From Otis tarda (lineage: Eukaryota; Chordata; Aves; Otidiformes; Otididae): a DNA stretch of 64,000 nucleotides. The DNA lies in assembly GCA_026413225.1 (NCBI GenBank), contig CM048575.1:6166001-6230000 (forward strand), read 5' to 3'. How positions within the stretch are numbered: the stretch's first letter is position 1; the number at the start of each line of letters is the position of its first letter. Of this stretch, positions 35,851 through 55,900 are shown piece after piece. Both the position numbers and the translations under genes were made by a program. The notes below the pieces were generated by a model. The model was not told where the DNA came from. It did not search any database and saw only the letters and a program-made list of their open reading frames with translations.

Positions 35851-37270
35851 AGCGAGAGAAAGAAGAAAGAAAAGTTTGAAGATTCTTGCGGATCTGAGGG
35901 AAGATGCCGTGCAGAAGCTGGCGTCCCTGTGGGAAGCGCGGTCGGGGTGACGGGCTGGTTTGCTCCCCTTTCCCGCTCCGCTCCCGCTCAGCCCTCCACT
36001 CTCCCCGCTCAGCTCCTCGCCAGCCGGCCCTCGGCCCCGGCTTCACACGGAGAGACCTTCAGGCACCCCTGGGTCCCCTCCGCGGCTCCCGCACGGCATC
36101 TCCTGGGGGTGCTCAGCTACCGGCACCCCCAGCCCCGAGGGGTGCTCGTGTCCTTTTTGCCCCACTGCTTGGTGGGCAACAACAGCGGTGACCAAGAGCG
36201 GGCACAGAAACCAGCACGCGTGCTGGGAGAGGGGCTGGCAGGCGCTGGAGAGCTCCTGCAAGGCTTTTGGAGGTGATGGGTACAGCAAGGACGGGGTGTG
36301 AGGTCCGGGCTGGGCGGCGTTGCCACCCAGCAGGAGCACAGTGGGACAAGACGAAGGGCTCCGTCTTGGGATGTCGGGAGAGGAGCCGCAAACCCGCTGC
36401 CCATTAGCACCCCTTCTAAAAGAGGCTGACAAAGCAGGGTCGGTGCCTGGGAGCTGGGTCCAGCCAGGGAGGCTCGGTGCAAACGGCACCAGGCCACGTA
36501 CGCGGTCAGCAGGGACCCGGCGTGAGCCTGGTGCACGCCAAATTGCCGGGAAGACGGGGCAGACGGAGCCGCCACTTCACTTTGTGCAAAGGGAAGAGGT
36601 TAATGGAGCGCCGCCGGGTTTCCCACCTCCAGCCACCTCGGCTCAAGTCCATTTTCAGCCCTAGATTAAGCGAGCCCGGCAATCCACAAGCCAGGCGTGG
36701 AGAGTGACAGCTCAGACGCCGCAGCGTACCTCTGCGTTAACACGTCGAGTCGGGGCTGCAGGTGCACCGGAGGGCCAGGCTCTGCCCTTCCTCCAGCACA
36801 AAAAAAAGCTTTTGAACAGAGAGGAGCTGGTGCTCCCGTGGAGAGGACCCGCACGCCCCCAGCACGGGGACGCTCCTGTGTGACAAACTGGGCCAAACGA
36901 CAGCTGGCAACGCAGTTTAAGTGATAAGTGCGACATACGAGTTGCAAATGGGCTTGTATCAGTAAGGAAAAGCAGCCAGGAAATATTTTGAAAGAATAAG
37001 CAGATGCCGGGGAAGTGTGACTTTCCCGCAGATTCCAGACTGTCAGAGGAACTGCCAGCGACTGATGTGCCGCGTCCGGGTGCGCATCATGTGAGTGGAA
37101 GTACGGACACATGACCCGCTACTGATGCGTTTTACACGCAGGGGAGAAAGATAACTTACAAGACAACAAGAACTTAAAATCAAAGAAACATAAGGCTCAT
37201 CTTTTTTTTTTGGCCAAAACTCTCCGAGATGCGCGCGAAGCGGGTTCCCGTTTGCCGTAAAATCTATCCA

Positions 37271-39565
37271 GAGCTCTGCTGAAGAGGAAGTTTTATTCCG
37301 CATGTGTGTGAGCATGTGTATGCGCGTGCTCTAAGTGTTTTGCATGATGTGAGCTCTGACCTTCAGAGGGGAACAGAAGGAATATTTTCCCCCCTGAGGC
37401 TAGAGTTGTCAGTGAAATGTCTGTCTTTCTTAATAATTTCAATCCGGGTGACAGGGGACAGGGCATTTTGCTCTGAACGAACGTACTGTAAAAACTGTCA
37501 GATAGAATTTGTCTCAAGAAGCAACGTTTCTATCTATTCAGGGTCATAATTACAGGCATCTTATGACCTGTGGAGCAGCACATTTCTTTCAACCGAAAAA
37601 AAAAAGGAGTCCTAAAATAGACGGTTTGGTCTTCTGCAGAGCTTTGGATTAAACCTAAATGGATTCTAACAAGCAATGGCGATCTCCAGCAGAATGCTTT
37701 CTTCGTTTGTTTGTTGGTTGTTTTTTTTTTTTAAATCTAGAACAAACTGTGCACAGAAGTGACGTGGCAGAAAAGCAGGGATATAAATTGCCATTCCCTG
37801 GGCCGGAGTAATGGCCTATTTCGCCCTACATCCTGTCCCCTAACTGCCCGCCTCCCTGAATTTCCTCCAAACTGACAGTGGCCAGCGTCTTTATAATGAA
37901 CTGAATAAGTAACTAAATGGGTAATTAACCAAATGAGCATGACGATAATTTGATTGCGCTTTCCCCACTCTTAAAGCACAGGAAATAGTAAGAAAAGTAA
38001 TAATTCAGTGACCAGCAGGAATTCAAGGAGAAGAACAGAGCTAGAGGAGCCGGGGGGAGCTCTCACTAGATGCTGCTGTCTATAAATCTCCCATAACACC
38101 GGGGAAACCTCTGTTTGTTTTGTTAAACATTTTGATTTCTTGATTTGTGCCTCCTCAGCGGGGGGAAAAAAAAAACCAAAACCCTATCCAATGGCTTGAA
38201 GCAGATTTTCTTCTTATGGTTTAATGTTACAATTAGCAATGGTTATGGAACACATCATCCCGCCGGACCCCGCAGAGCCGTACAGTTACGCACGCAAAGT
38301 CAGACGTCGTATCGGGATCACCAACCCGGTTTTGCAGAACGGAGCTTTTGCAACATTTAGCCTGCAGCGCCCGTTGCTTCCCCGCCTCACCGAGAAGGTC
38401 TGAGCGGCAAATCAAACTGGGAGAGGGAACCAAAAGTTAACACAGCGGCAAGCAGCCGTGATGCTGCTGGAGAGGCTCCAGAAATGGGAAAACTGGGAAA
38501 CAACGCTCCCTGGCCCTGGCCGTCCCAGCCTTTTGCGGTGAATGTCCTCTCGCCCACCGCAGGGAGACAATGCTGAGCACTGCAGAACCGCTCGGGAAGG
38601 AGCACCCCGCCGCGGAGCAGGGCCCCAGCTGGTCCCTGCAACGTTCTCACCTGCAAGATCAATCCTGCCAGAGACACACGGAAGCGCTAATCAGCTCTGT
38701 TGACACGGCAGGCGGCGGGTGACAGTCCATTTTCACCTGCACACTCCAATGGATGCCCCGTTCTTGCCATCACAGGTGGAGGGTAAACACTCTGCAACGG
38801 ACCTGGGACCGGGGAAGCAGAGCGGCTCGCTCGCTCGCCATCAGTAGCAGGGGGCCGCTGCAGGATGTGGGCAGCATTGAGGCTGCCAGACATTGACATT
38901 TCCTGACAACTTTGGGAAGAATGAGGACTCTTAGGAAGGAATTTGGCTGGCAGTGGGCAAGGAGGACACACTGCCTTCACACCCACCTCAGCCTGGGACA
39001 CTGCAGGAGAGGCGAGTGGGGCCTCCCACGCGCTGAGCAAGCCCTTTGCAAAGCTGCCGTGCGCTGAAAGCAAGCGCTGCAGGGAGATGCTGACGGTCCG
39101 CTCTGCGTCCCAGGAGAGCCAGGTCATGATTTAAATACCACTGACAAAGCCCCTCCATCCAGGTAGCACCCATCTGTGAGGACAAACGTGAAAGAAAGAC
39201 TCTGCAACTTCTGCTAGCTGAAACTTCAGCAAGCACCGCTCTCCGGCGATCCAGCGGCACCTTGGTGGGGAGGACAGGGGCAGAAACAGACCGGCACCAG
39301 GGGCTGCCCACCAGCCTGGGCACGGAGGAACAAGGCAAGGTTTGTCCCTGCCCATCCCTAGGGAGGATCTGTTTAAATATACCATGTTTAGGCCCATAGA
39401 AAGTCAGCTTGAGGAGCTCTGTGGAGCCCAGACAGAGAGATTAAGCGCAAAGCTCCCTGTAAGCCTTGCAGAGTTCATTCCGGGGTTGTGTGATCCAAAC
39501 GGCACGCTTGAGCAGCTAGAGAGGAGCTCAGTGAATCAAGACGTTTCTATTCCTGTCCACTCCGC
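37271..39565. other. Composition transition, intergenic
   Basis: CpG density and GC content fall noticeably here relative to the left of the window. TG-rich alternating sequence occurs at about 37300-37330. No supported exon; scattered AT-rich patches, for example around AATGTTACAATTAGCAATGG near 38223. Confidence 0.45.
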
Positions 39566-39712
39566 TAACCTGCCCTGTGATCTCCACTAAATCACATCTC
39601 CTCTCTGCGCCTTCATTTCCTGCACCTGAAATAGCAGGAACACCAGGATCCTTTTCTTCTCTGGAAGCAGCAAGCTCATAGCAGGAAACCTTGTCTAGGC
39701 ATTACAGTAACA
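39566..39712 (+). mobile_element. MIR-like amniote SINE, CORE and tail
   Basis: The CORE region reads ATCACATCTCCTCTCTGCGC followed by TTCATTTCCTGCACCTGAAA, aligning to the MIR core (CACTTAACCTCTCTGTGCCT, CAGTTTCC, ATCTGTAAA). It is followed by CTAGGCATTACAGTAACAGT, which resembles the tail seen on the copy at 59.9 kb. The tRNA-related head is not clear. Old and diverged. Confidence 0.5.
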
Positions 39713-42700
39713 GTAACATCGTCTTTACGAATACCAGATTGAGACGGACGACAGCAGAGGGCAAAAGCCAGTGCAAACACCAGTCAAACAATCCCTGGAA
39801 TGAAAAATACCTGCTGTGCTGCAGTTGTGCACTACACCACAGCCCCACGGCTGCCGGGCTGCCTCGGGAGCTGGGGACAGAGCAGAAAGCTGAGCTCAGG
39901 GGCTTCAGGCCAGCACTGCCCGGCTTTGGTTTAACACCAGGCAGCAGCAACACACCCAGGAGGGCTCAGCATCGCTCTTCTGGAAGGGAAACAGGAACTT
40001 GGGATCACCAGATTAGGGAGCCAGAGACACAACCTGCAGTTTTCCTCCTCCTCTGCCACATTTAGGGCACTGTGTTCCCTCTAAAAAATGTTCTGCTGTT
40101 CTCACAGGTGGAAGAGCGACGGATGCCAGTCGTCAAGCAATTAGCCAGTGGCCTAGGAGTTGCAAAGACAGCTTATGTCTTCATGGACACTTGTTTTCTA
40201 ACTGCTGATGTAACGACTTGTTCACATTTTCTGCTCAGCTCTGGGCTCTCTGCAGAGCAATCAGTACCTAGTAAAGAGACTGCAATGCTTTCCTCTGTAA
40301 ATATCCCCTTAAATTAGGAAGTACCGCTCAGCCCATGTCACTGGAGAGGAGCCACCACTGCCCCATAGCTGGTGTCAGCCCAAACAGCTCCCGTGGCTCT
40401 AACAGGGCTCGGTGGGTTGATATTCAGTGCGGAGCTGACCCTCCGGGCTGTCCTGAGGGCTCTTTACCAACTTCTACCACCGACAGGTTTTCCCATATGA
40501 CTACTTGTCTGCCTCTGCGTAGAAAACATGAGAAAACATGACAGCTGTTCATCCTTGATAGCTTTTCTATCTATTTCTCAGCCCTCCCAGTTTTCCCTTC
40601 TCAACCAGTCTGTCCTTGCTGAGTTTCCTTCGTTGTAACGGATCTTCACAGGGATTTGTTGGTGTAGAGCAGTCCAGGGAGTTATGGCAAGTTACAGGAT
40701 AAATTCAAGCTGCTTCCTCCTTTGTGGGTGATCTCTTTCTCCCCCCCACCACTTCCCATTTTAGGGTTCCTTACAGGATCAACCTTCATTTTTAAGAAGG
40801 GAGGGCGAGCTCCTGTCTCTGTCACAGCTCTCTGTGCTCCCATTCCTGCTTTGGACTGGGAGGCTTCAGCTCCGTAACTTAGGCGGACCTACAGAGAAAA
40901 GACACACTGCGGACCACGGAGGCTTTGGATATCTCTGAATATTGGGTACAGGACCTCAGAAATTGTATCTTGTGTACCAGGTATCTCAGGACATGTAGGA
41001 GTTTTACCCGGGCTGCTCAGCATCCCTGCGCTATTCCCAGCTTTTGTCCTCACAACAACCCCCGCCAAGGTTGTGTAGCACACAGACGCATGTATAAACA
41101 CACATAACTGCAATATTGGCCTGGAAAATAAAACAGGCGAACACACGTTCAATTCTAAGACATACTGCAGCCTGGACAATTTCCCTCTAATGGTGGAAAG
41201 TATTCCCCAGTTCCTGCTAGGCAGAGATGTGCTGTTGCCCTTCTTACACCGACGTAACACTGGCAGAAGCTCCCTCACCCCAGGAAGAGAGGTAGGTCTA
41301 TACCGGAGGCGTGCGTGCTTCCCAAACAGGGAAATTCAATCTGTCAAGAAAATTCAATAACAACTTTACCATTTAATTGTACCCCAGGGCCCAACAGAAA
41401 TCAACAAGGATGGTAGTTGTTGATTTTTCGTTAACCTTCTCTTAAAAAGGTCTCAAAAAATAACTGACGTTTGGCTGGCTGGCTGCATGTACCTGTGCAA
41501 GACGTACGGAGATCTATGGGGAAAAATGTGTTTAAAACTGCAGACTGGATCCACACAGAAAACACTTCAGCACTGGCACAGAGCGTGGCCATTGTTAGGT
41601 AAAAGAAAACATCCTGGTTTGATTTACGCACGCAGCACTCGATTTAACAAGTGTAGCTACAGGCAATTGGAAAACAGTCAAAATGGTGAATTTGCTGCTT
41701 ACACTCATTTCGACTGTTTCCTGAAGACAATTTGCTGTTGCTTTTTGGCACGTTTAGTGTTTTTCAAACCACACAAAGGTTATGCCCAGTTCTCATAATT
41801 ACACAGCGACTTTCTTGGTATAGGTGCAGCTGGGCGCCTGCCATGCGCTGCAGCATCCAGGGTTTTATTTCCGGGGGCCGCCTCCTTCACGGCAACTGCC
41901 GGGGGGTTTAATGCTTCGGTGGCCCCTTTCATCAGCGCGGGGCCGGGCCTTTGCGGAGCTGCACTTAGCGAACGTATCAGACGGGGCTGAGGCAGGGGCA
42001 GTCTGATCAATAAACCAAGCGCCGGCCGGAGTTACTCTGCTTGTCAGGATGGCGCCTGCAGTTAGACAGTGCCCAGGCAATTGGAGTACTGGTTTTGTTT
42101 CTCTTGTTATTAACTGTTTACATTGCAGCCACACCTGAAAGCTTCTGGGTGTTGCACAGCCACCTAAGACAAGATGGTTTTTGCCCGGAGAAATTTAAGT
42201 AGATTGAAAGTTGGGGGTGGGGGGGGAAAGAAGGGAACAGCAGAGAACAGCATTTGCTGACCAGTGGCTGTCAGAACTCGCGTCCAGCCGGGTATGAAAC
42301 AGTGACGCTATCCAAGCTCTCTGCCTGAGCTCACAGAGGAGCTCTGAAGCCATCAACTGACAGGAAAATCCACAGGCACATTTGCAGCTCAGGAGTTTTC
42401 CCTTGGTGGTTGGCATGGACAAAAAAAAAATTCCTATATTGGCTCAATAGGCGAGTCAAGCTAGGGCTTGCCCCTTTGACTGTGGGGGATTCTGCTTGGG
42501 GTGGTGTTTGGGGCGGCAGGAGGGACTCCAGGCTGGACGGGTTCAGCACTCACTCCTCGTTTTCGGCTGTGGACTGGCAGGCTGTCACCGCAGACCATGG
42601 CAGCAGCCGCAGGGAGCCCCACACAGCGGCTCAGCGCTCAGCTCCGCACGCAGCTAGCACTGCCGGCTATTCCTGACACAGAAAGATGGGCAGCAAATCA

Positions 42701-43169
42701 ATCACTCCATCGCTCCTGGAAGGATTTCACTGTCTCTTCACAGTTCAGTTCCCTTTGACTACAGAGACCAGACGCCGCAGCACAGTCGTGTTATCTCCAA
42801 CAGAACCTGTGCCCAAGGAACAGCTGCCGCACAAGCAGTTTCGTGTTTTCCGTTCCTCTTGGACCTCCGCAGATGGCCGCAGCAAGCAGCCAGCCATTTG
42901 CTCTGGCTGAGACGGCCAAGCCAGTTCGGTTTGATTCCACAGAGTGCAGGGCTACACCAGGCCGTGCCATCATCACCACTCCCTTTTCTGCACCGAGACT
43001 TTGCCTCGGCATCGCGCCCTTCAACAGCAAACACCGTGTGCTCGGGCAGGAACAGCGCCAAAGGCCCATCCTCACAGGATTTTTGTCCCAGTTCCAAAAC
43101 CTAGGCCCGACGGGAGACCCAGGTTTGCCTGAAACCCCCACGGTCCCCACAGGCCGTGCCACTCTGCCG
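39713..43169. other. Intergenic DNA upstream of PSMB2
   Basis: Mixed composition without recognisable exons. An acceptor-like TTCTCACAG at about 40108 precedes about 70 open codons with no known similarity and no good donor. A CpG-containing stretch at 41830-42150 ends in juxtaposed HNF1-like and FOX-like motifs. Confidence 0.45.
41830..42150. promoter_or_regulatory. Candidate distal element 1.4 kb upstream of PSMB2
   Basis: A locally GC/CpG-rich half followed by GTTATTAAC (42106-42114, HNF1 half-site-like) abutting TGTTTACA (42115-42122, canonical FOX site). No open frame of interest. Function is inferred from motifs only. Confidence 0.25.
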
Positions 43170-43447
43170 GCCTAGGGAGGGATCCCGGCGGACCGAGGCC
43201 CGCGGGACGCTGACACAGCAGCCAGCGCCTCACGCCACCCCCCTGCCCCTTCCAGGTGCCGCTCGTTAGGCCCAGCCCCGCGAACGGGGCCCACAAAACG
43301 GGGAAGGGGCGGGGTGGGGGGGGCAGCGCTTCCCCTCGCCGCCATGGCCCCGGGCTGCCCTGCGCCACGTGATCCCTCTCGCGAGTCGCCGGCGGTGGCG
43401 TCATCGCTGCGCGCCGGCGCGTGCGCGGGAGCGGGCGGGGAGGAGGA

Positions 43448-43465
43448 GGCGGCGGCGGCGGCGGC
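43448..43465 (+). repeat. (GGC)6 in PSMB2 promoter/5' UTR
   Basis: Six GGC units between two GGA-type triplets, 61 bp before the start codon. Similar short GGC runs are common in vertebrate housekeeping 5' UTRs. Confidence 0.85.
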
Positions 43466-43479
43466 GGAGCGACCGGTTC

Positions 43480-43489
43480 GCTGTGTCAC
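43480..43489 (-). promoter_or_regulatory. Antioxidant response-type element (RTGACnnnGC)
   Basis: On the minus strand the site reads GTGACACAGC, an exact match to the RTGACnnnGC consensus bound by CNC-bZIP/small MAF dimers. Proteasome subunit genes are known to be induced together by NFE2L1 through such elements after proteasome inhibition. It lies 37-46 bp before the ATG, so it may fall in the 5' UTR. Occupancy is not shown. Confidence 0.5.
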
Positions 43490-43525
43490 GGCGCGGCGCG
43501 GGGGGACGGCGCGGCGCGGGCGGCC

Positions 43526-52877
<9,352 letters not shown>

Positions 52878-52998
52878 CCCCCAAGATCTTTCTTCAACAG
52901 TTGTCTTTGTTCACTTCTGTTTTTTTTCTATTAATTTGAGGCTCAAAGTCATGTACTGCACTGGGAGATCAAATAAAGATTGACATTTGTATAGCCAG
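52878..52998 (+). other. PSMB2 3' UTR (short form)
   Basis: About 120 bp between the stop and the expected cleavage site 15-25 bases after AATAAA. A further AATAAA at 53476-53481 would give a longer form. Confidence 0.65.
52972..52977 (+). terminator. PSMB2 poly(A) signal AATAAA
   Basis: Canonical hexamer 95 bp after the stop codon, followed by a T-rich downstream stretch (TTTTATCTTTTTATT from about 53000). Confidence 0.8.
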
Positions 52999-55900
52999 TT
53001 TTATCTTTTTATTCCACTGATCCTTCCTGAGACTATTTAAGTAAATTGTTAATTACAACGAAGGTGAAACTTGGTTTACTGTTGATGGGTACACATTCAG
53101 GTTACTTTTTCTTTCCTCTTCTGATATTTTACTCGTCCCTCCCAAGTTTATTTTTCAAAAGATGCTACTGCTGTTTGCTTTCTAAAACGGTAATAATCAA
53201 GTTTTCAAAGACTTAATTTGCTTTTCTTATGCTTTGTTTCAGTCTAGTCTAAGTGAAGGGTGAACGAAAAGATTTAAGTAGAATGGATTTTGAACTGCTA
53301 GTGGCATTTTTAACTCAGCTGGTCATGCTTCTGTTACTAGGAAGTAATATTCTCCTGCTGGCACAGTAGGCTCCTAACTACACTAAGTATTTTAAATATA
53401 AACTGATTTATCAATTACGTGATTTTTCTTGATGTGTATGTACATCTAGAAGTATGTGAAAGCACTTAATTGAGAAATAAAATGGCAGCACTTTTCATAA
53501 ATCTCTGAGTTACTCTCAGCTAGCTAGAGCTTTGTTTCCCTGAGAACAATCACTGGTCAATCTAGGCTCTGGATGATGTTTCCGTGTAAAAACTCCATTC
53601 TTAGAACAGGTTCAGATAATTGTCATAGAACAGTTTGAGTTGGAAGGGACCTTTCAAGGCCATCTGGTCCAACCCCCTGCACGGAGCAGGGACATCTCCA
53701 ACCAGATCAGGTTGCTCAGAGCGAAGGTCTCAGTTGAGAAAGGTAAGTGACAGACCTGACTATATTTGTCGAAGCTCTTTTGATCTTGCCTTAGTCATGT
53801 GTTTTACAATGTTAGTCTCTTCCCCAAAAAGTTGTCAAGTCTTAAAGACCAAGTATTCCCATTTTACTGAACAGGTGAGAACTGGATTAGAGGCTGATAC
53901 TTGCTTAACTCATCTGCCTCTTAAGAATTAGATTTAAGGGTGAGCAGTCTTAACTGAAGTCTCATCAGGCTCTGTAGTTTAATTCTTTCCAGAATGAGTT
54001 TAATTACCAGCTGGTTCTGTTGTAGTCATGGCTGCAGTGGCTTTTATTTAAGGCCACTGGCATGTAACTCTGAAACATTTTGCTAAAATTTGGTCTCTTA
54101 AAACCCTTCTCAAACTTTTTTCCACTGTAAGAAAGGAAGTCCCCAGCCCGATTATTTTCTCCTGGCAGGTCACATCTAACCTGAGTAGAGGAGGAGTTCT
54201 AGTTCTGCGACTGAAATCTCACCCCTTTGTGTTGCATTAATGTATTTGTTTAGCTTACTATGCAGCATCTCTAATTTATTTTACCACTGATGTTGAATGT
54301 TTTTGCAGGTTTCCTGTCTCTCTCTTTTCAAAGTCATTATTACGGAGTGCCTGAGCTGATGTGATATGTTTGTCACTGCATATCAAAGTAGCAATGCCTC
54401 GTTATTGGAGATAGTCGTGATTTCAGACACCAAAACCGGGGTGTGGTGCTATCAGGTCATGTGAGTCTGGCAGAGAATCTGCCTGGAGTTTTTATTGGCA
54501 CTTATTTGCATGCAGGTGATTAATAAACATAAAACAATTATTCCCTTGCAAACACCCTTCTGGATCCAGGTTGGAGTGAAACATATGTTTTGCCTGAGGG
54601 CAGGGTGCAGGATCTGAATCCCCCTTTGAGTGAAAGATACAGGGGTTGCATCAGAAGCCTCCAGAGCAGCAACCTCGAGGAATGAATAAATACAGACCTC
54701 TGTTGCAAAGCAGTAGAACAAAAGAACTGGCCCACAATGAGCTTGGACTCCGGCCTCTAATGAAGTAGATTCTTTCGAGGACTTTCTAAGAATTTACACT
54801 TTCTAAGGAAAGGTATAATGCTTTTGCTGCGTAACTTTGGATTGTTTTAAAGGTCTGCAGTGCTGATCTTTACGTTTGGAAACATTCAACTTTCCTTTTT
54901 AACAGTAATATATGGAATCTCATTGAAAAAAACAATGTTTCAAGTTTCCCATTTGCATTACTTAATGAGAAGAAAACCTCTTACCTGCTTCAACTTTGGC
55001 CCTAAAGCTTTTGGAAACTGTATGTTGCCTAAAATCTAGGAATAGCTTTTGGAAAGAATTCACTTTTCAATTTGAAAAGCATCTGTATTTGTCATGACAG
55101 GCCTCTCTCTCTCATAAGAAATCTCTGAAATAATTGAGCACTGCAAGAATGTACTGCTTTGTACTAATAAGTTTTGGGGTTTTTTTTGTTCTTCATATTA
55201 TTTAAAAAAAATCAGTGTAAACCAAGGTAACGTATTTCTAGGGCGTTGTAGCCACGGTGAGCTGTTCTGCTTTGCTTTGGCCGGTAATTCTGACCATATG
55301 TTTTACTACCAAAGCCTCAGGGCCCAAAGAGTTAACAAGGCACTTTTTCTCGTTTTAGGTTTCCTATTTAAAGACGGTCTCTTCCTGAGCCCTGTGGTGT
55401 AACAGATCATTGCACTGGCTCATCTCTTCAAGAGCTTGGAGTTTGCTCTAGGATCGGTTTACAAGGGAACGGAGCCTCTGTGCCTTAGGCCACGTTACTT
55501 TGGGAGCGCTTTGCTGAAAGAAGTATGCGAGTGTAGGTGCAGTGCTCCTAGGTCTTTTTCTTGGTGTTAATTAAACCCTTTTCAAGGAAGAAAATCTGCA
55601 TCTGTAGACCTTCGTGCTTGCTAGAAACATTGGCACAGAGGAGGTCATCAGTACCCAGACAGCTGGCTGGTGTAATTGTACTTAGCACAAGTTTGTGGTG
55701 TTGTCAAGACAGTTCTGCGGTCCTAGAAGTGACTACTTCTGCGTAAACCTGGGAGCCCTCAGCAGGTCTGCTTATGGAAGTTAGTGAGCCAATGTAGAGA
55801 CTACACAGCAACAGAATAATCAAAGATCAAGAAATGAAGCGTGTTTAGAGCAATCCTGTACAGTATTCTCAGCAGTCTGAGTTTGACTCCTGTTGATGGT

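Larger units (their letters stand above)
30361..37270. other. Gene-free interval, right part of the GC-rich domain
   Basis: No supported exon. AT-rich islands at about 31340-31470, 31640-31980, 32340-32720, 33490-33590, 33930-34150, 34220-34420, 34740-34920, 35510-35890 and 36880-37250. The minisatellite at 30521-30640 and a MIR-like remnant at 33015-33075 are the only repeats recognised. A 226-codon open frame (32818-33498) runs through the MIR remnant and is rejected as a gene. Confidence 0.5.
43300..43525 (+). promoter_or_regulatory. PSMB2 CpG-island promoter and 5' UTR
   Basis: TATA-less and highly CpG-rich. Motifs in order: GC box GGGGCGGGG (43306-43314), E-box CACGTG (43366-43371), TCTCGCGA palindrome (43377-43384), CRE-like TGGCGTCA (43396-43403, one mismatch), NRF1 (nuclear respiratory factor) palindrome GCGCGTGCGCG (43417-43427), GC box GGGCGGGG (43433-43440), (GGC)6 (43448-43465) and an antioxidant-response-type element on the minus strand (43480-43489). 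The transcription start is probably between 43430 and 43500. The start codon context GCGGCCATGG is a strong Kozak sequence. Confidence 0.7.

Noticed and set aside
39342-39590. 82-codon globular-looking open frame next to the 39.6-kb SINE
   Set aside because: Its 3' end runs into the SINE, and no splice sites or similarity support it.
40072-40317. Acceptor-like TTCTCACAG followed by about 70 open codons
   Set aside because: No good donor, no known similarity; mid-GC random sequence often gives such stretches.
55390-55480. tRNA- or SINE-head-like sequence (TGGTGTAAC ... GGAGTTTGCTCTAGG)
   Set aside because: The A and B boxes are too degenerate and no cloverleaf or SINE core follows.
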